Positions 47,210 to 58,903 of a DNA stretch of 64,000 nt are shown here, in pieces. The position numbers were made by a program, and so were the translations under genes. This DNA comes from Puccinia triticina (taxonomy: Eukaryota > Basidiomycota > Pucciniomycetes > Pucciniales > Pucciniaceae), in NCBI RefSeq assembly GCF_026914185.1, contig NC_070574.1:124001-188000 (forward strand), read 5' to 3'. The notes under the pieces are model-generated. The model saw only the letters and a list, made by a program, of their open reading frames with translations, was not told where the DNA came from and did no database searches. The first letter of the stretch is position 1; every line of letters starts with the position of its first letter.

Positions 47210-49274
47210 GGGTCAGCCTAAATGCACTCCAAAAAAATCCCAAAAGCACTCCAAAAGTGAGTGTATGGAGTGTGCAATCCAATGATTGTTGGAGTACAGA
47301 CTAGAGTACTCCAAGTCAATTGGAGTGCAGAACCGGGGACTCAAGACTCTTTGGAGTGCACCACAAAGAACTCCAGTGGCCAGGAAATGTAATGAGTGCC
47401 CATGAGTCTCACTCCATCAGATTGGAGTGCATTCCCCCAGCACTCCATTCCTGATATTTCTCCTCCTCAAAAGGGGAGTGCAATACTGTGCACTCCAGCC
47501 AGAGCTGGAGTGCCTACAACTTCAACTGGGCTATGTACAAACACACCCCACTTGATCCTCCTGATATCCATGACCGGTACAGACCGGCATTGAGCGGATT
47601 AACATCTCCTCTCAATGACCAGTCTGTACCGGACCGCCGGTCATTGAGGGAAATCACAGAAATCACACCTCTTGATGACCGGTCTGTGCCGGTCATCAAG
47701 GGGAGTAACATCTCCTCTCAATGACCGGTCTGTGCCGGTCATCAAGGGGAGTAACATCTCCTCTCGATGACCGGTCTGTGCCGGTCACCGAGGGGACTCA
47801 CACCTCTCTATCACCCGCGCGGACCGGTCACACCTCCCGATGACCGGCACAGACCGGTCATCGAGGGGACTCACACCTCAATAATCGGTCACACCGGTCA
47901 TCGAGGCTAATAACACCTCCTCTCAATGACCGGTAATCACCGGTCATTGAGGTGAGTCACATCTCTCAATGACCGGTCAGACCGGTCATCAAGGGTAATA
48001 ACACCTCTCAATGACCGGTGATGACCGGTCATTGAGGTGAGTCACATCCCTTGATGACCGGTCAGACCGGTCATTGAGGGGAATAACACCTCCTCTGGAT
48101 GACAGGTGTGTACCAGTCATCGAGGGGAGGCGCTACTCTCAATGACCGGTTGGTCTGACCGGTCATCAAGAGGAGGTGCTGCTCCCCTCAGTGACCGGCA
48201 CAGACCGGTCATCAAAGGGACTCACACCTCTTGATGCTCCTGATGACCGGTTGGTCATTGAGAGGGCTCACACCACTCACACCACTCGATGACCGGTCAG
48301 ACCGGTCATTGAGGGGACTCACACCTCTCAATGACCGGTCATCGAGGTGAGTCACATCTCTCAATGACCGGTCTGTGCCGGTCATCGAGGGGAGTAACAT
48401 CTCCTCTCAATGACCGGTCAGACCAACCGGTCATCAAGAGTAGCACCTCCCCTCGATGACTGGTACACACCGGTCATCGAGAGGTGTTATTACCCTGGAT
48501 GACTGGTCTGACCGGTCATCAAGAAATGTGACTCACCTCGATGACCGGAGATGACCGGTCATCAAGAGGTGTGAGTCCCCTCAATGACCGGTCTGACCGA
48601 TCATCGAGAGGTGTGAGTCCTCTCGATGACCGGTGGTGACCGGTCATTGAGAGCTGTGAGTCCTCTCGATGACCGGTCTGTGCCGGTCATTGGGAGGTGT
48701 GACTGATGACTGGTCCGCGCCGGTCATTGAGAGGTGGGAGTCCCCTCGATGACCGGGAAAGACCGGCCATCGATAGTAGCACCTCCCCTCGTTGACCGGT
48801 ACACACCGGTCATCGAGAGGTGTGACTGATGACCGGTCCGCGCCGGTCATCGAGAGGTATGAGTCCTCTGGATGACCGGTTGTGTGAGTCCCCTCAATGG
48901 ACCGGTCCAGACCGGTCATCAAGAGGTGTGATTGCTGTGGGCACTCCAAAAAAAAGGTGACTTGGAGTGCACCCCAATGCACTCCATTTGGTATTTGCTA
49001 GCTGGAGTGCAAAGCCAAAATCCTTCACTGAAAAGGTGGAGTGCTTGGGCTTGCACTCCATTTTTTTTGGAGTGCATCTAGCTGCACTCCCCTATTTTGG
49101 TCAATTTTGGAGTACCCAGTTGTGTACTCCAAGAAACATGGAGTGCCCATCTGGGGACTCCATGTTTTGGGAGTACAAAATCAAGGCACTCCAACTTTTT
49201 TGGAGTGCTGGCCCCCCAAAGCCAAAAATGTGGAGTGCATGAAGTAAAAGTTTGGAGTGCATTTAGGCTGACCC
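47210..49274. mobile_element. 2.07-kb word-repeat MITE with perfect 24-bp ends and 8-bp TSD
   Basis: The inverted ends start GGGTCAGCCTAAATGCACTC and are identical for 24 bases. TAAAGAAA is repeated immediately outside (47202-47209, 49275-49282), a perfect 8-bp TSD. Both end regions (47220-47520, 48940-49260) are saturated with GGAGTGCA/TGCACTCC. The centre is a hairpin array, listed separately. No coding capacity is visible; the open frames inside come from the repeats. Mobilisation by a hAT-type transposase is inferred from the TSD length. Confidence 0.93.
47560..48925. repeat. Hairpin array of ATGACCGGTCAT units
   Basis: Roughly 25-30 inverted-repeat units of the form CTCGATGACCGGT, a 2-8 base loop (often CTGTG), then ACCGGTCATCGAG follow each other. 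They are separated by GGGGACTCACACC, GGGAGTAACATCT or similar spacers. The AT in the outer arms is drifting (CAATG, GATG) but changes on both arms of the same hairpin are often compensatory. Similar arrays lie at 60-165, 20020-20560, 38640-38885 and 54350-54800. Confidence 0.9.
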
Positions 49275-49282
49275 TAAAGAAA

Positions 49283-49964
49283 TTGGATTAACATTTTTGG
49301 AAGTTGGAATAGTAGGTGCAAAGAGGGATTAGCCGATTTGGGTAGGTGCAAGAACAAGTCAAAAGCAATTGAAAATTGTTGTGATTATTGAGGAAGGTGA
49401 ACCAAGCATTGGGACCAGCAAAGACTTTTTAAATAGCAGAATTGGTAGATTCACAGTTCGCCAATTGTGCAGGTAGAAAAATGATAGGTGCAAAAGGAAA
49501 ATGTCCGTGAAAAGTCTTGACCCACCAGTGTCATCTTTGTGTGCAAGCAATGTCACACCGTCTTGCTGTGCGCATTTTTGAAATACATAAAAGGAGGCCT
49601 CAGGGAACAGGGTACCCCAAGGCTTCTGGGGTTTATTGATTGGCTTTACCCAAATTATTGTCTCCCCTGCATTTGTGCCTTCAAACAGATTATTGCGTAG
49701 ATACTTGACTTTCTTTTGGTCTGAGCTTCCATGGGGAACTGCTGCCCCCCAAAAAAAAAGTCGTATCCACACAATTATCTGGTTTTAATGAATTCCAACT
49801 TTGAGGACCATAAATGTAAATCTGAAAAAAGCAATGAACATTCAGGCCCTGTTTGGCGCCGGTATAATTGGTGAAATAATTACTAGCAATATAATTTGTG
49901 ACATGTCAATTATTTCAACTGAAAATTATATTGCTCAGCGTTTGTCAGTACAGGCGTAATAATA
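49283..49964. other. Unrecognised minus-strand frame and MITE remnant
   Basis: A minus-strand open frame of about 137 codons (49359-49772) has no motif I recognise. GGCCCTGTTTGGCGCCGGTA at 49843 is the left end of a Tourist-like MITE related to 44778-44938. Its right end is not clear. Confidence 0.35.
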
Positions 49965-50187
49965 GAGGGATTCAAAGTTGGCCATGCACAACTTGCATGC
50001 ACTTTTGAAAGTTGGTGGTCCAGGCTTTTATTGAACACCAAATTTCAAAAAAAACATCCAAGCAGGCTTAGGGGGTGTAGTACAGTGTGGCTTGCATGCA
50101 CTTTTGCAACTTGGTGTTCAAGAATGAACTTGAACACCGACTTGCAAAAGTGCATGCAAGTTGCATCTGGCCAACTTTGAAACCCCC
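49965..50187. mobile_element. Second copy of the 2617-2838 MITE family
   Basis: GAGGGATTCAAAGTTGGCCA at the left and GGGGGTTTCAAAGTTGGCCA inverted at the right are the ends. ACTTGCATGCACTTTTG recurs in both arms. TAATA flanks both sides (49960-49964 and 50188-50192), consistent with the TA target of the first copy. Confidence 0.78.
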
Positions 50188-50761
50188 TAATAAACACCGC
50201 CAGGCCATCTGCCTCCATTGCCTCAAACCCATCACAAACAAGAAGAACTCCCGCATTGGTTGGTCTTCCACTTCTTGCCTCCATCCAGCACGGGCTTGAT
50301 GCCCTCAGGATCAACCTCAGACACTCCTCTCCATTGCACAGCTTCAGGCTCGACCGGCTGCTGATCTCTAAGGTCAAGCAAGCCTTCAAGCTCTTGAGTC
50401 GGCCAATTGATCAGGTAATTGTTGTTTCTCTCTGCCTCAGCCAATCACTCAGGTATTGGTGTTTCTCTCTCCCTTAGCCAATCAATCAGTAACAAGTATG
50501 GTTCTATCTCTCTTAAGCCTGTGACCCGGGGTTTGGGTCGGGGCATGAGGGCTCAGCCCGCACCCTGAACCCCGTATGCCCCGAGGCATGCCCCGAGCCC
50601 CAAGGCATACAGCCATTTTTATAAGGAGAGATGACCAAAGGGCCCAGCTGGCCTTCAGACAGATTCACCACTTGGCCAGCAACGATCTCCTCAGTATGAA
50701 GCAGAAGCGCAAGGTGCCCAAGCCCTCCAGCCCTCCTGATCCAACCTCACAAGCTTCCAAG

Positions 50762-51168
50762 TCAGGGTGTAAACGGGTTGGGTTTGGGTTGAAAAACAGT
50801 GCCCAAACCCGACCCAACATTTAGTGCGGGTCGGGTTGGGTCGGGGCAGATTTTAAAATATGCTGCCCAAACCCAACCCAATGTCATGCTATTTTGGGTT
50901 GGGTCCGGGTTGGGTTGGTTTGGGTCTTGGGTCGACCTGACCTCATAGGCGCCAAAAGCCCCCAACTTGACTGTCAGAGGCGTCATAGTTGGGTCGCAGG
51001 CTGACCCAATTAGGAAATAGGCTGCCCAAACCCAACCCAACAATTTTACAAGTTGGGTTGGGTCGGGTTTGGGTCATGTCATTTTCTTCAAGAATGTGCC
51101 CGAACCCAACCCAAAACCCAATGGGTCTTGGGTCGGTTTTGGGTTGGCCCAACCCATTTACACCCTGA
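50762..51168. mobile_element. Word-repeat MITE, TCAGGGTGTAAA ends (AACCCAACCC word), TSD CTTCCAAG
   Basis: TCAGGGTGTAAACGGGTTGGG at the left is inverted at the right as AACCCATTTACACCCTGA. CTTCCAAG flanks both sides (50754-50761, 51169-51176). The interior is almost only AACCCAACCC, GGGTTGGGT and GGGTCGGG. Removing the element and one TSD joins QASK to LASS in frame, so it entered a coding exon. Confidence 0.92.
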
Positions 51169-51299
51169 CTTCCAAGTTGGCATCTTCCCAACCATCTGGC
51201 CGGCGCAAAGTTATCAAAATTGATGAAGACAGCAAAGATTTTATTGACATCTCTGACAGTAATGGTGAAGCTCCCACCAGTACTCAGACTTTGAAGAGA

Positions 51300-52403
51300 A
51301 GCTGATGAGTGAGACAGGGTCTAGAGACAGCGGGCACGAGACGCAGGTGAGTGAGGATGATGTGGAAGGATTATATTCACGTCAGACACAAAGAAAGGAG
51401 AAAGAACAAAGAGAAAAGAGAAAAGACAAGAAAATGAGAATGAAGACTATACCTAGAGACAGCGGGCACAAGACGCCGGTGAGTGAGGATGATGTGGAAG
51501 GATGAGGGAAAAGTCCTTCCACACCCGCTGTCTCAGGTGAACTAGCTACAAGCTGTGACATCTGAGTGAAATGAGAGTGATATGTATGTAGCACACGCGA
51601 CAAGGAAAAATAAAGATGGAAGAGATAAACCTGTAATCTTAACAGAAGCTGGGTTTGGAACCACTTCATTGAATCAAATAGTGCCGTTGTGGTGTTCAAA
51701 CCAGTACAGGCCCTCCAGATCATCAGAATCTTCAAGTCAGCAAGATCCCCAATCTCACCAGCAAGACGTTGACCTCAAGATCCCTTCTCATGCTTTCCCA
51801 CTTCCTCAAGATTCTCAATCCCTCCCAGATTTTTCCTTATGCTCTTTTCATGTTTCTTGGTCCTAACACATGAGACATGTGGGTTTTGTTTTGGTTGTTT
51901 GTGTTGTTTGTTGTTCTTCTTTGCTCTTTCTGTTCCTTTCCTTGGTTTCTTCCTTTCTTATTATGGTTTGTTTCTTGTTTTAGTGTTGTGGTGTTTCTTC
52001 TTTTTCCTCTTTTCTTGCTTGATGTTTGTAGTTAGGGATGTGATGACATGTCCTGTGACATGTCACTCCCCAGAGTCCAAGTTTGAGTTCGAACTTGGAG
52101 GATGGGAGGGCATGGGACTTGCTCTGATCCAAGAGAAATTCCATCACCCTTTTCTGATCCGCTGGCAGTATCTCCAGCACTATTCTTGATCCTTTATCCC
52201 TGATCCTGATCCCTTATTGTCATCTGATCCTCAACAAACCAACCACCGCCGACAGTATTCCATCCCCGTCGTCTCTCAAAAATCCCCCCCCAACGCTATC
52301 ACTTTCTGATCCTCATCTCATTTGCCGGACCACTGCAAGGGCAGCCTCAACAGCACCCATCCCCTCAACGCTCTGCCTACCGCCTGGCACGGTAGGAGTT
52401 CCA
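51300..52403. mobile_element. Probable LTR sequence inside the hAT gene
   Basis: The end CGCTCTGCCTACCGCCTGGC ACGGTAGGAGTTCCA resembles the end CCGCTGTCTACCGCGCACAG GTAGAAGCA at 58903, so both may be LTR 3' ends of one family. Within it a 51-bp block starting AGAGACAGCGGGCAC is directly repeated (51319-51369, 51453-51503). T-rich DNA with many TTTCTT runs follows at 51880-52030. No TSD was established and the left border is approximate. Confidence 0.4.
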
Positions 52404-52415
52404 CACCGTAAACAA

Positions 52416-53354
52416 TGTAAGACTCAAAAGTGTTCCTGAGAACCTTTTGCTGAATGGAGAAGGGGATGATGGAGGTGCAAACTCTGCCCTTCTATACTAT
52501 CAGATAACAAGACCCACCAAGGTAAGCTTGGAAAGTTTTAATGAAGTGATAGGGTTGGTTGGTTCAAGATGAGCTTGTTGATGACACTGAATAAATTGTT
52601 GTTATTGTTAATGTAAGGTTTGTTATGTATGTAGGTTGTTGAGTATATGTAAGATTGTAAATGTAAATGTTGGGGTGACTGTAATTGGTGAGTCATGAAC
52701 TGTGGTGAGAGATATGAGAATATTAGAGTGAGTTCAGTTGTTATTGAGTTGGTAAGGGTTGTTATAATGTGTAAAGGGTTTGGATGGTATGTAATGTTGT
52801 GGGGTATGTGATAGGTGGGTACTGAACTGAGGAAAAGACAACTGAGGGGGGGAGAGAGCTCCTTATATAGACAAATGTGAGGGAATTTAGCTACAAGGAA
52901 GCCCTGTATGAGGCATTTTAGCTGCAGGGAAACTGAATGAGTGAATGTGGTTGGTCGGAAATGTACATGACATGTAGAAGGTACAAACATCTGAATGAGT
53001 GACTATGATTGGTCAGAACATGAAGGATTTAGTGTGGTACTTCTATGATGTCACCTGCAGCTGTCAGTTGTGAAAATCCACTAATTTAGAATGTATTTAA
53101 ATACTATGCAGTGTAAATGAGTATGTGTAGCTGTCCAGCAGCTGGGTTGTGTATGTAAATGTGAGATTGTAATAGGAGGTTGGATATATATGTAGCCTGT
53201 GATGTATATGTAGCCTGCAAGTGTAGCATCTAGTCCTGTAGAGTCCTGTCCTTGTGTCATATTCCGTGATTCCTGATGAATATTATGTAAGAAAAGAAAA
53301 CAAAGAATTATTTTATTTTATTTTTGATGTAGTGGAACCTTTCTGTCTACCACA
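52416..53354 (-). mobile_element. Solo LTR (939 bp), TSD ACAA
   Basis: The segment starts TGTAAGACTC and ends TCTACCACA, and ACAA flanks it on both sides (52412-52415, 53355-53358). A second copy of the same length class is at 59200-60136. On the minus strand it has CTATATAAGGAGCTCTC, a good TATA box, followed downstream by ATTAAAACTT. I therefore place the LTR on the minus strand. No internal retrotransposon genes remain next to it. Confidence 0.88.
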
Positions 53355-54198
53355 ACAAGGTCATCTGTCAAGTCATTGAAAAAACTGGGAAAATCTGCGG
53401 GGGCCTCATTGAAGAGAGACAAGAGTTGAAGTAAAAAAACCTCCACGGACACCTTTTGTCAATCCACCACATTGCTGATCCAAATCTTCTGAAGAAGACC
53501 CAGAAGTCTTCCCATATGGACATTGGAAGTTGGGTCAAGAAGGGAAAATGCAAGCCAAAGGTATGTTGTTTCTGATTCTTATCCTTAATGATAATTCAGT
53601 ATCTAGTGTTAATAAATATGATATGCTTTAGGTTCAACTCAACAGTGAATTGTTTAAGAACGCAATGGTCTACTTCTTGGCTGAATGTGACCTTTCTTTT
53701 TTGGTTGTTGAACAAAAGTTGTTCTGCAATCTTATGCATCTTTTCAATGAGGATGCTATGCCACTATTTATCAAGTTGTCCAGATCTAGAATCACCACCC
53801 AACTTGATTGGGTGCATCTTCAATCTCAGGAAACAATCAAGGCCAAATATCTGAAGAAACAGGGCTCAATCTGCTTCACCCGGGACGCTTGGACTGCACC
53901 CAACTGTATGGCCTTCATGGCGGTAACGGCCCATTTGATCAATGAAGATTTTCAATTGATGGAATTGACATTAGCAGTCCTGCATGTTCAAGGTAAGTTA
54001 CAGAATGGTGTTTGACATTAGCAAGGAATTCATCAAGTATTGATTTTTCTCAAGTCCAATCTGTCCTTCCAGGAATTCATACTGGTCAAATGTTTGCAAA
54101 CCTCTTTCACAAATTCCTCAACACTTACAACTGCATTGGAAAACTCCACACAATTACCACCAACAATGCCACCACAAACAACAAAATGGCATCCAATC

Positions 54199-54975
54199 TA
54201 GAGATGTCACTTCGCACCCGGGTACCCAACGGGTACCCGGGTACCTGCCTCAAATTTCCAGGATTCTGGACACCCGCACCCGCACCCGGCACTCGTTGAC
54301 GGGTACCCGGGTGCGAAAGGCAGGTACCCGCGGGTACCTGCAGCCATCCCTCTCGATGACCGTCACCAGACAGACCGGTCATCAAGAGGGCTTTGTCCCC
54401 TTGGTGACCGGACAGACCGGTCATCGAGAGGGCTCTGTCCCCTTGATGACCGGTCTGTCCGGTCATCAAGAGGGCTGCAGTCTCCTTGATGACCGGACAG
54501 ACCGGTCATCAAGAGGGCTGCAGTCCACTTGATGACCGGACAGACCGGTCACCGAGAGGGCTGCAGTCTTGATGACCGGACAGACCGGTCATCGAGAGGG
54601 CTGTGTCCCCTCAATGACCGGACAGACCGGTCACCGAGAGGGCTGCAGTCTTGATGACCGGACAGACCGGTCATTGAGAGGGCTGTGTCCCCTCAATGAC
54701 CGGACCGACCGGTAATCAAGCTGCAGTCCCCTCGAGGACTGGACAGCCCTCTTGACCGACAGACTGGTGATTGGGCTACAGTCCCCTCTGTCCGGTCATC
54801 GAGGGGACATTTGGGGCGGGCACCTGTGTGGGTACCCGGGTACCCGCCTTAAAAACCCAGGATTCAGGATACCCGCACCCGCACCTGGCACCCGTGGGCG
54901 GGTACCCGTCACTGAAGGCGGGTACCCGCCCACGGGTGCCGGGTACCCGCCGACGGGTACCCAGTGACATCTCTA
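54199..54975. mobile_element. Word-repeat MITE in a hAT transposase exon, TSD ATCCAATC
   Basis: TAGAGATGTCACT and AGTGACATCTCTA are the inverted ends, typical of hAT (TAGAG). ATCCAATC is repeated at 54191-54198 and 54976-54983. Subterminal regions carry GGGTACCC, CGGGTACCCG and CACCCGCACC. The middle (54350-54800) is a hairpin array of GATGACCGGACAGACCGGTCATC units. Joining the flanks with a single TSD gives an uninterrupted transposase frame (MASNLTLKIPHIESL). Confidence 0.93.
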
Positions 54976-56084
54976 ATCCAATCTGACTCTCAAAATACCA
55001 CACATTGAATCTTTGACCAACCTTCTTGGGTGTATCACACATGTGATCAATCTTGCGGCGAAGGCCAGGATTTCTGTTCTTGGAAAAATGGAGGATGAAG
55101 ACAAAGAAGATGGAAAGGAACTTTCAACAGTCAATATGGGATCATCTTTCAACAGTTGATATGGGATCATCTGATCCACCAGCTCCACCCAACCCTTGAA
55201 TGGCAATCAACTTTGTTACTTTGGAACCCGATGGTGCCGACATCAATGCAAAAACCATTCTCAAGCGAGTTCACAGGTTGTGCACTTATGTACGGTCCTC
55301 TCCTCAACGTTGCAAGCGATTCCTTAAGGTCAGCTTTGCACAACCCAAGATTGAAGAAAGGGGCATCAAGAGTCTCGATATCAATGTTTCAACACGTTGG
55401 AACTCAACCTACAAGATTTTTGAGCCAGTGATTCTCCTTCAAAAATCATGCCGCCGCTTTTGCGAAGACAGTCACAAGGCTTCAAAATTTGGATTAACCA
55501 ATGCTGAGTGGGATCAAGCAAAAGGTGTTATGGAACTGCTTGAAACACTGAAAGTTGCCACAAATGTGCTCAGCGCTTTGAAATATCCAACTCTAAACTC
55601 AGCTCTCCCAGTGTACATAACTCTTGTGGTTCACCTTCATGAGACACACAACAGTCTTTACAATCAAGCCCAACTTGTTATCCCAGAAACCAAGATGATA
55701 GAGAAGATCAATCAATATCTCTGCAGTGCTTTAGAAAAGCCAGTTTATATTTGTGCAATGATCTTGGACCCAACATTCAAGCTTGGTTTCTCGAAATTTC
55801 ACAAATAGTTCATCATGGCGCATTACAGCACCTCCGTTGATCAAATCAAACAAACTTTCTGTGTGATTGCTGCCAATTTCGGGAAAAAGCTCCCTTCTTC
55901 AACTCCTCCAAATCCTCAACCTGAAGCTACCACTTTGGCTTCAACAAAGAAGAAAAGCTTCTTTGGTACTTTGCGATGCCAATCAACTGTGGCATTACAC
56001 GGTATTCAAGCGGAGATTGCTCAATATTTGAAAGAGGATCCCAAAACCAAAGGCATCAAGATCCTTGAATATGGGTTGCTATAA

Positions 56085-56618
56085 TTTTACAAACCATATT
56101 TTGCAAACCATATGTCTTTCAAATCATATGGCCTGCAAAATTCCACAAAATACACCTACAAGTAGAATTTTACAACTCACCCGCAAAAAAATGGCATGTA
56201 AAGTAGAAGGTTCGCGAAATTAAGCTTGCAAAATGATATAAAGATAGCCTAAAATTTAATTTTGCAAGACATATTTTACGCACCATATGTGTTGCAAGAA
56301 TTATAATGTGCAAAAAGCCATATAAGGCATATTTCTAGCAATTTTGCATACCATCCAGGTACAACTCATTATGGGTTGCAAAAAAAGAGCTGCAAAACCT
56401 CAACATGGCCCATTAAAATTTAAATTTACAAATCATATTTTGCAACCCTCATCAAAAAACAGCCAAGAGATCAACTAAGACAGATCACGTGTATTTCTGG
56501 CCAAGTGCCACATTGAAATCAAAGTATAACAAGAAAAAGGAGGGAGAAAAAATAGAACACACAAAAAATAGAAAAAAAGACACAAATCACCAAAAAAGAT
56601 AAGAAAAAAATACATAAA
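56085..56618. repeat. AT-rich TTTGCAAACCATAT word repeat
   Basis: TTTTACAAACCATATTTTGC, CAAACCATATG, TTTGCAAG and TTTACAAATCATATTTTGCA recur, together with inverted forms, across about 380 bases. The same word is found at 60840-60905, 62060-62150 and 63460-63726, i.e. beside and within introns of the following transposon gene. It may be the subterminal word of that element. Confidence 0.6.
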
Positions 56619-58078
56619 TCACCTTTTGATCCTGCCAGACCGTCGCCTGGCTGGTTGAGGATTTGGCTCAGCGGGTGGGATGGCCTTCAGGCGAATCAGA
56701 GGCAATGGAGCCGTTGATTTCTTGTCTTTCAGGCTCTTCTCATCTTGAGTTTGAGTGGCATTGTCCTCCAGAGGTTGATTTTTACTATTTGCTCCTGATT
56801 GATCAATTGATTGATCAAAAGCGTCTGTTTGACCCACGGACAAAAAGGATTTTTCTTCCTCTAGGACAGGATCTTCTCCTTCATCAATCTTTGCAATGTC
56901 TGACTCGCCTTCGCTGTCTTTGTCTTCAGCTGTTGTTTTGCGCAGCTTTCTGTTTCCTTTTGTTGTTTTTACTTGCTTCTTTGCCGTGGAATTTGATTCT
57001 TCTGTCGGGCCCTGATGCGCAATGGATGTTGATGTGTGGGATACGTTCAATATTGATTTGAGTTCCTTGAACGGGATGTCGCCACTTGCGTCAGGATTGT
57101 CTTTGAATATCTTCTTGATTGCCTGATCAACGTATTCCTCCTCAGAAGGCGTCCATACACAAGAATAAAAGACCCAGCTTGTATGTGGGTTGGCACCGGC
57201 GATTGAGCTGGGAACGCGGTTGATCTGTTGAGCAAAGCCGTTTCTTTCAGCATTGTTATGTAGCCACACTGCAGTCAAACTGCCCTTATCCGCAGAGATG
57301 TTTGCGCTTCAAAGCACCTTACACCAGTAATGGTGATGGGCCCAGTATCCTCGAGATATCAATGTGTACGTCATGCCTCCTACTTCTATCTTGAAAGGCC
57401 AATTTGCCGTTGCCTGGAATTCTTCCCCTTCAGCCTCAGCCTTGCTTGATGCGCCTGCAAATTTGATGTGGAAATTGAGATGGAGCGGGGGAGGTGTATC
57501 CTTGTCAAACACCAGCTTTGATTGGTCTATTATGTAGTGACACAACAATTGCAATAAGCCATAGTCCCTCGCAATAGAAATTTCTGCCGAGTCGAACTTT
57601 TGTTTTTTCTTTGGCTTTTGTTTTGGCGTGACTTCAGTTTTGGGGCATTGCTTACAGACAAGGCCAGAAAAAGATATCAGCCCAGAGGTCTGACATGTAT
57701 TGGTAAGCTTGGCCACATTGGAGTAAGGGATACTGTTTTCATGGAATATTAATGGCTTGACGGCTATAGAGTGAAGCGTTTGGATGGCTCGATCAGGGTG
57801 GGATTGTAGTCTATCAGGGTGAAGTTCACAAGTGAAGGATTGCTGTTCTTTTACTGAAAATAGCTGCTTGTATTCGGCCTTCTTGTGCAGTTTGGGATCC
57901 AATGATACCTCCAAGAATCAATTGCATGAAGCAAATGCACCCGGTATGAATTCGCCAGGGAACTTATCCCGCACTACATCAAAGATGCTGTTTTGCCCAC
58001 AAGTAAGAGTTGATCGGATGGTATTACTGCCGTGTAATTTGCCAGTTGATCGACAAGCAAAATGGTGAGCTATGTGAG

Positions 58079-58903
58079 TGAAAATATCACTCCCTTTTCC
58101 ACTGATACCACGGTGTGGTGAAAAAAATGGTGGAGGCCCTCGAGAAGGCTAAACTCAAGACCTCAAGCCCTCTCAGGATCTGGCTTTCTGCATTTCAGGA
58201 TCAAGACGGCGGATACTGGTTGTGGTTTTTATTTCTGCTGGGTTGCTTTCATGTTATCTCCTTGTTTCCCTTCCCTACTTAATTCTTGCTGTCTTTTTTT
58301 TTTCTTCTTATCTTCTTTCTTTCTTATGTTTTGTTGCTATGTTTACTTTCTTTTGTTTCTTTTCATTCATGCGCGCGTTGGAGAGGAGTGTAGGTGGTGG
58401 GTTGGTTTATTTAGTAGCCTTGTTTTGTTTGTTTTGTTCTTTGGTTTCATTTCTTCTTTCATATCATCACAAGTTGCATGCGCGCGGCGGGCACGAGGGC
58501 CTGTCGCGCAGCCTGTCGCGGATCTGGAATCCAAGTTCAGCCGAACTGGGAGGAAGGATCCGCATGGTATTCTGCTCCCGACGAAAAGATATCATCACAT
58601 TTTGAGCTTATTGATCCGGATCGTGAAGATCCATCCTGAGACTTCAGAGTTATTTCATTTCCAAAGCTTTCGAATCCAACGATATACTTCCTGAATCTGT
58701 TAAGAGAACACTTAAAGAGCTTAACAACCACACTCTCCGAGGGAATCCAAACTCCCTCGTTCTTTCCTTCTCACACAAAATCCTCTCCCATACCGCTATC
58801 CATTATTTCAATTCTTAGCGCTCACCAGATCCGGACCTACGACGAGGGCAGCTGAAGCACTTTCCCCTCAACCCGCTGTCTACCGCGCACAGGTAGAAGC
58901 ACC
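58079..58903. mobile_element. Probable LTR inside the MULE/USP gene
   Basis: Between the SPLWLRYG block (ending about 58904) and the next homologous block (SIFDVVRDKFPGEF, about 57960), the DNA has TG...CA borders: TGAAAATATCACTCCC at left and GGTAGAAGCA at right. It ends like the sequence at 52403. No TSD was found, so borders are tentative. The T-rich and TTTTTTTTCTTC part at 58290-58330 is similar in style to 51880-52030. Confidence 0.45.

Larger units (their letters stand above)
50702..56084 (+). pseudogene. hAT transposase gene shredded by four insertions
   Basis: Collinear pieces of one hAT gene can be followed. The N-terminal MKQKRKVPKPSSPPDPTSQ (from about 50698) continues across an MITE as LASSQPSGRRKVIKIDEDSK and FIDISDS, which could be a SUMO-interacting motif. 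After other insertions, a BED-finger remnant occurs at 53355-53570 (KVICQVIEKTGKICGG, LHGHLLSIHH) with an in-frame TAA. The RNase H-like part (53588-54190) has ICFTRDAWTAPN and ITTNNATTN. After the MITE at 54199-54975, CITHVINLAAKA resumes. ALEKPVYICAMILDPTFKLG follows with a stop at 55808. The dimerisation block is missing. Intron-like gaps remain, and the gene cannot be active. Confidence 0.75.

Noticed and set aside
47560..48925. CRISPR-like array
   Set aside because: The spacers are not unique and each repeat is itself an inverted pair. The host is a eukaryote and no cas-like gene is present.
47488..48982. Repetitive MTGTDRSS-type proteins on both strands
   Set aside because: They come from the hairpin array inside the MITE at 47210-49274. 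The apparent protein repeat is a DNA repeat.
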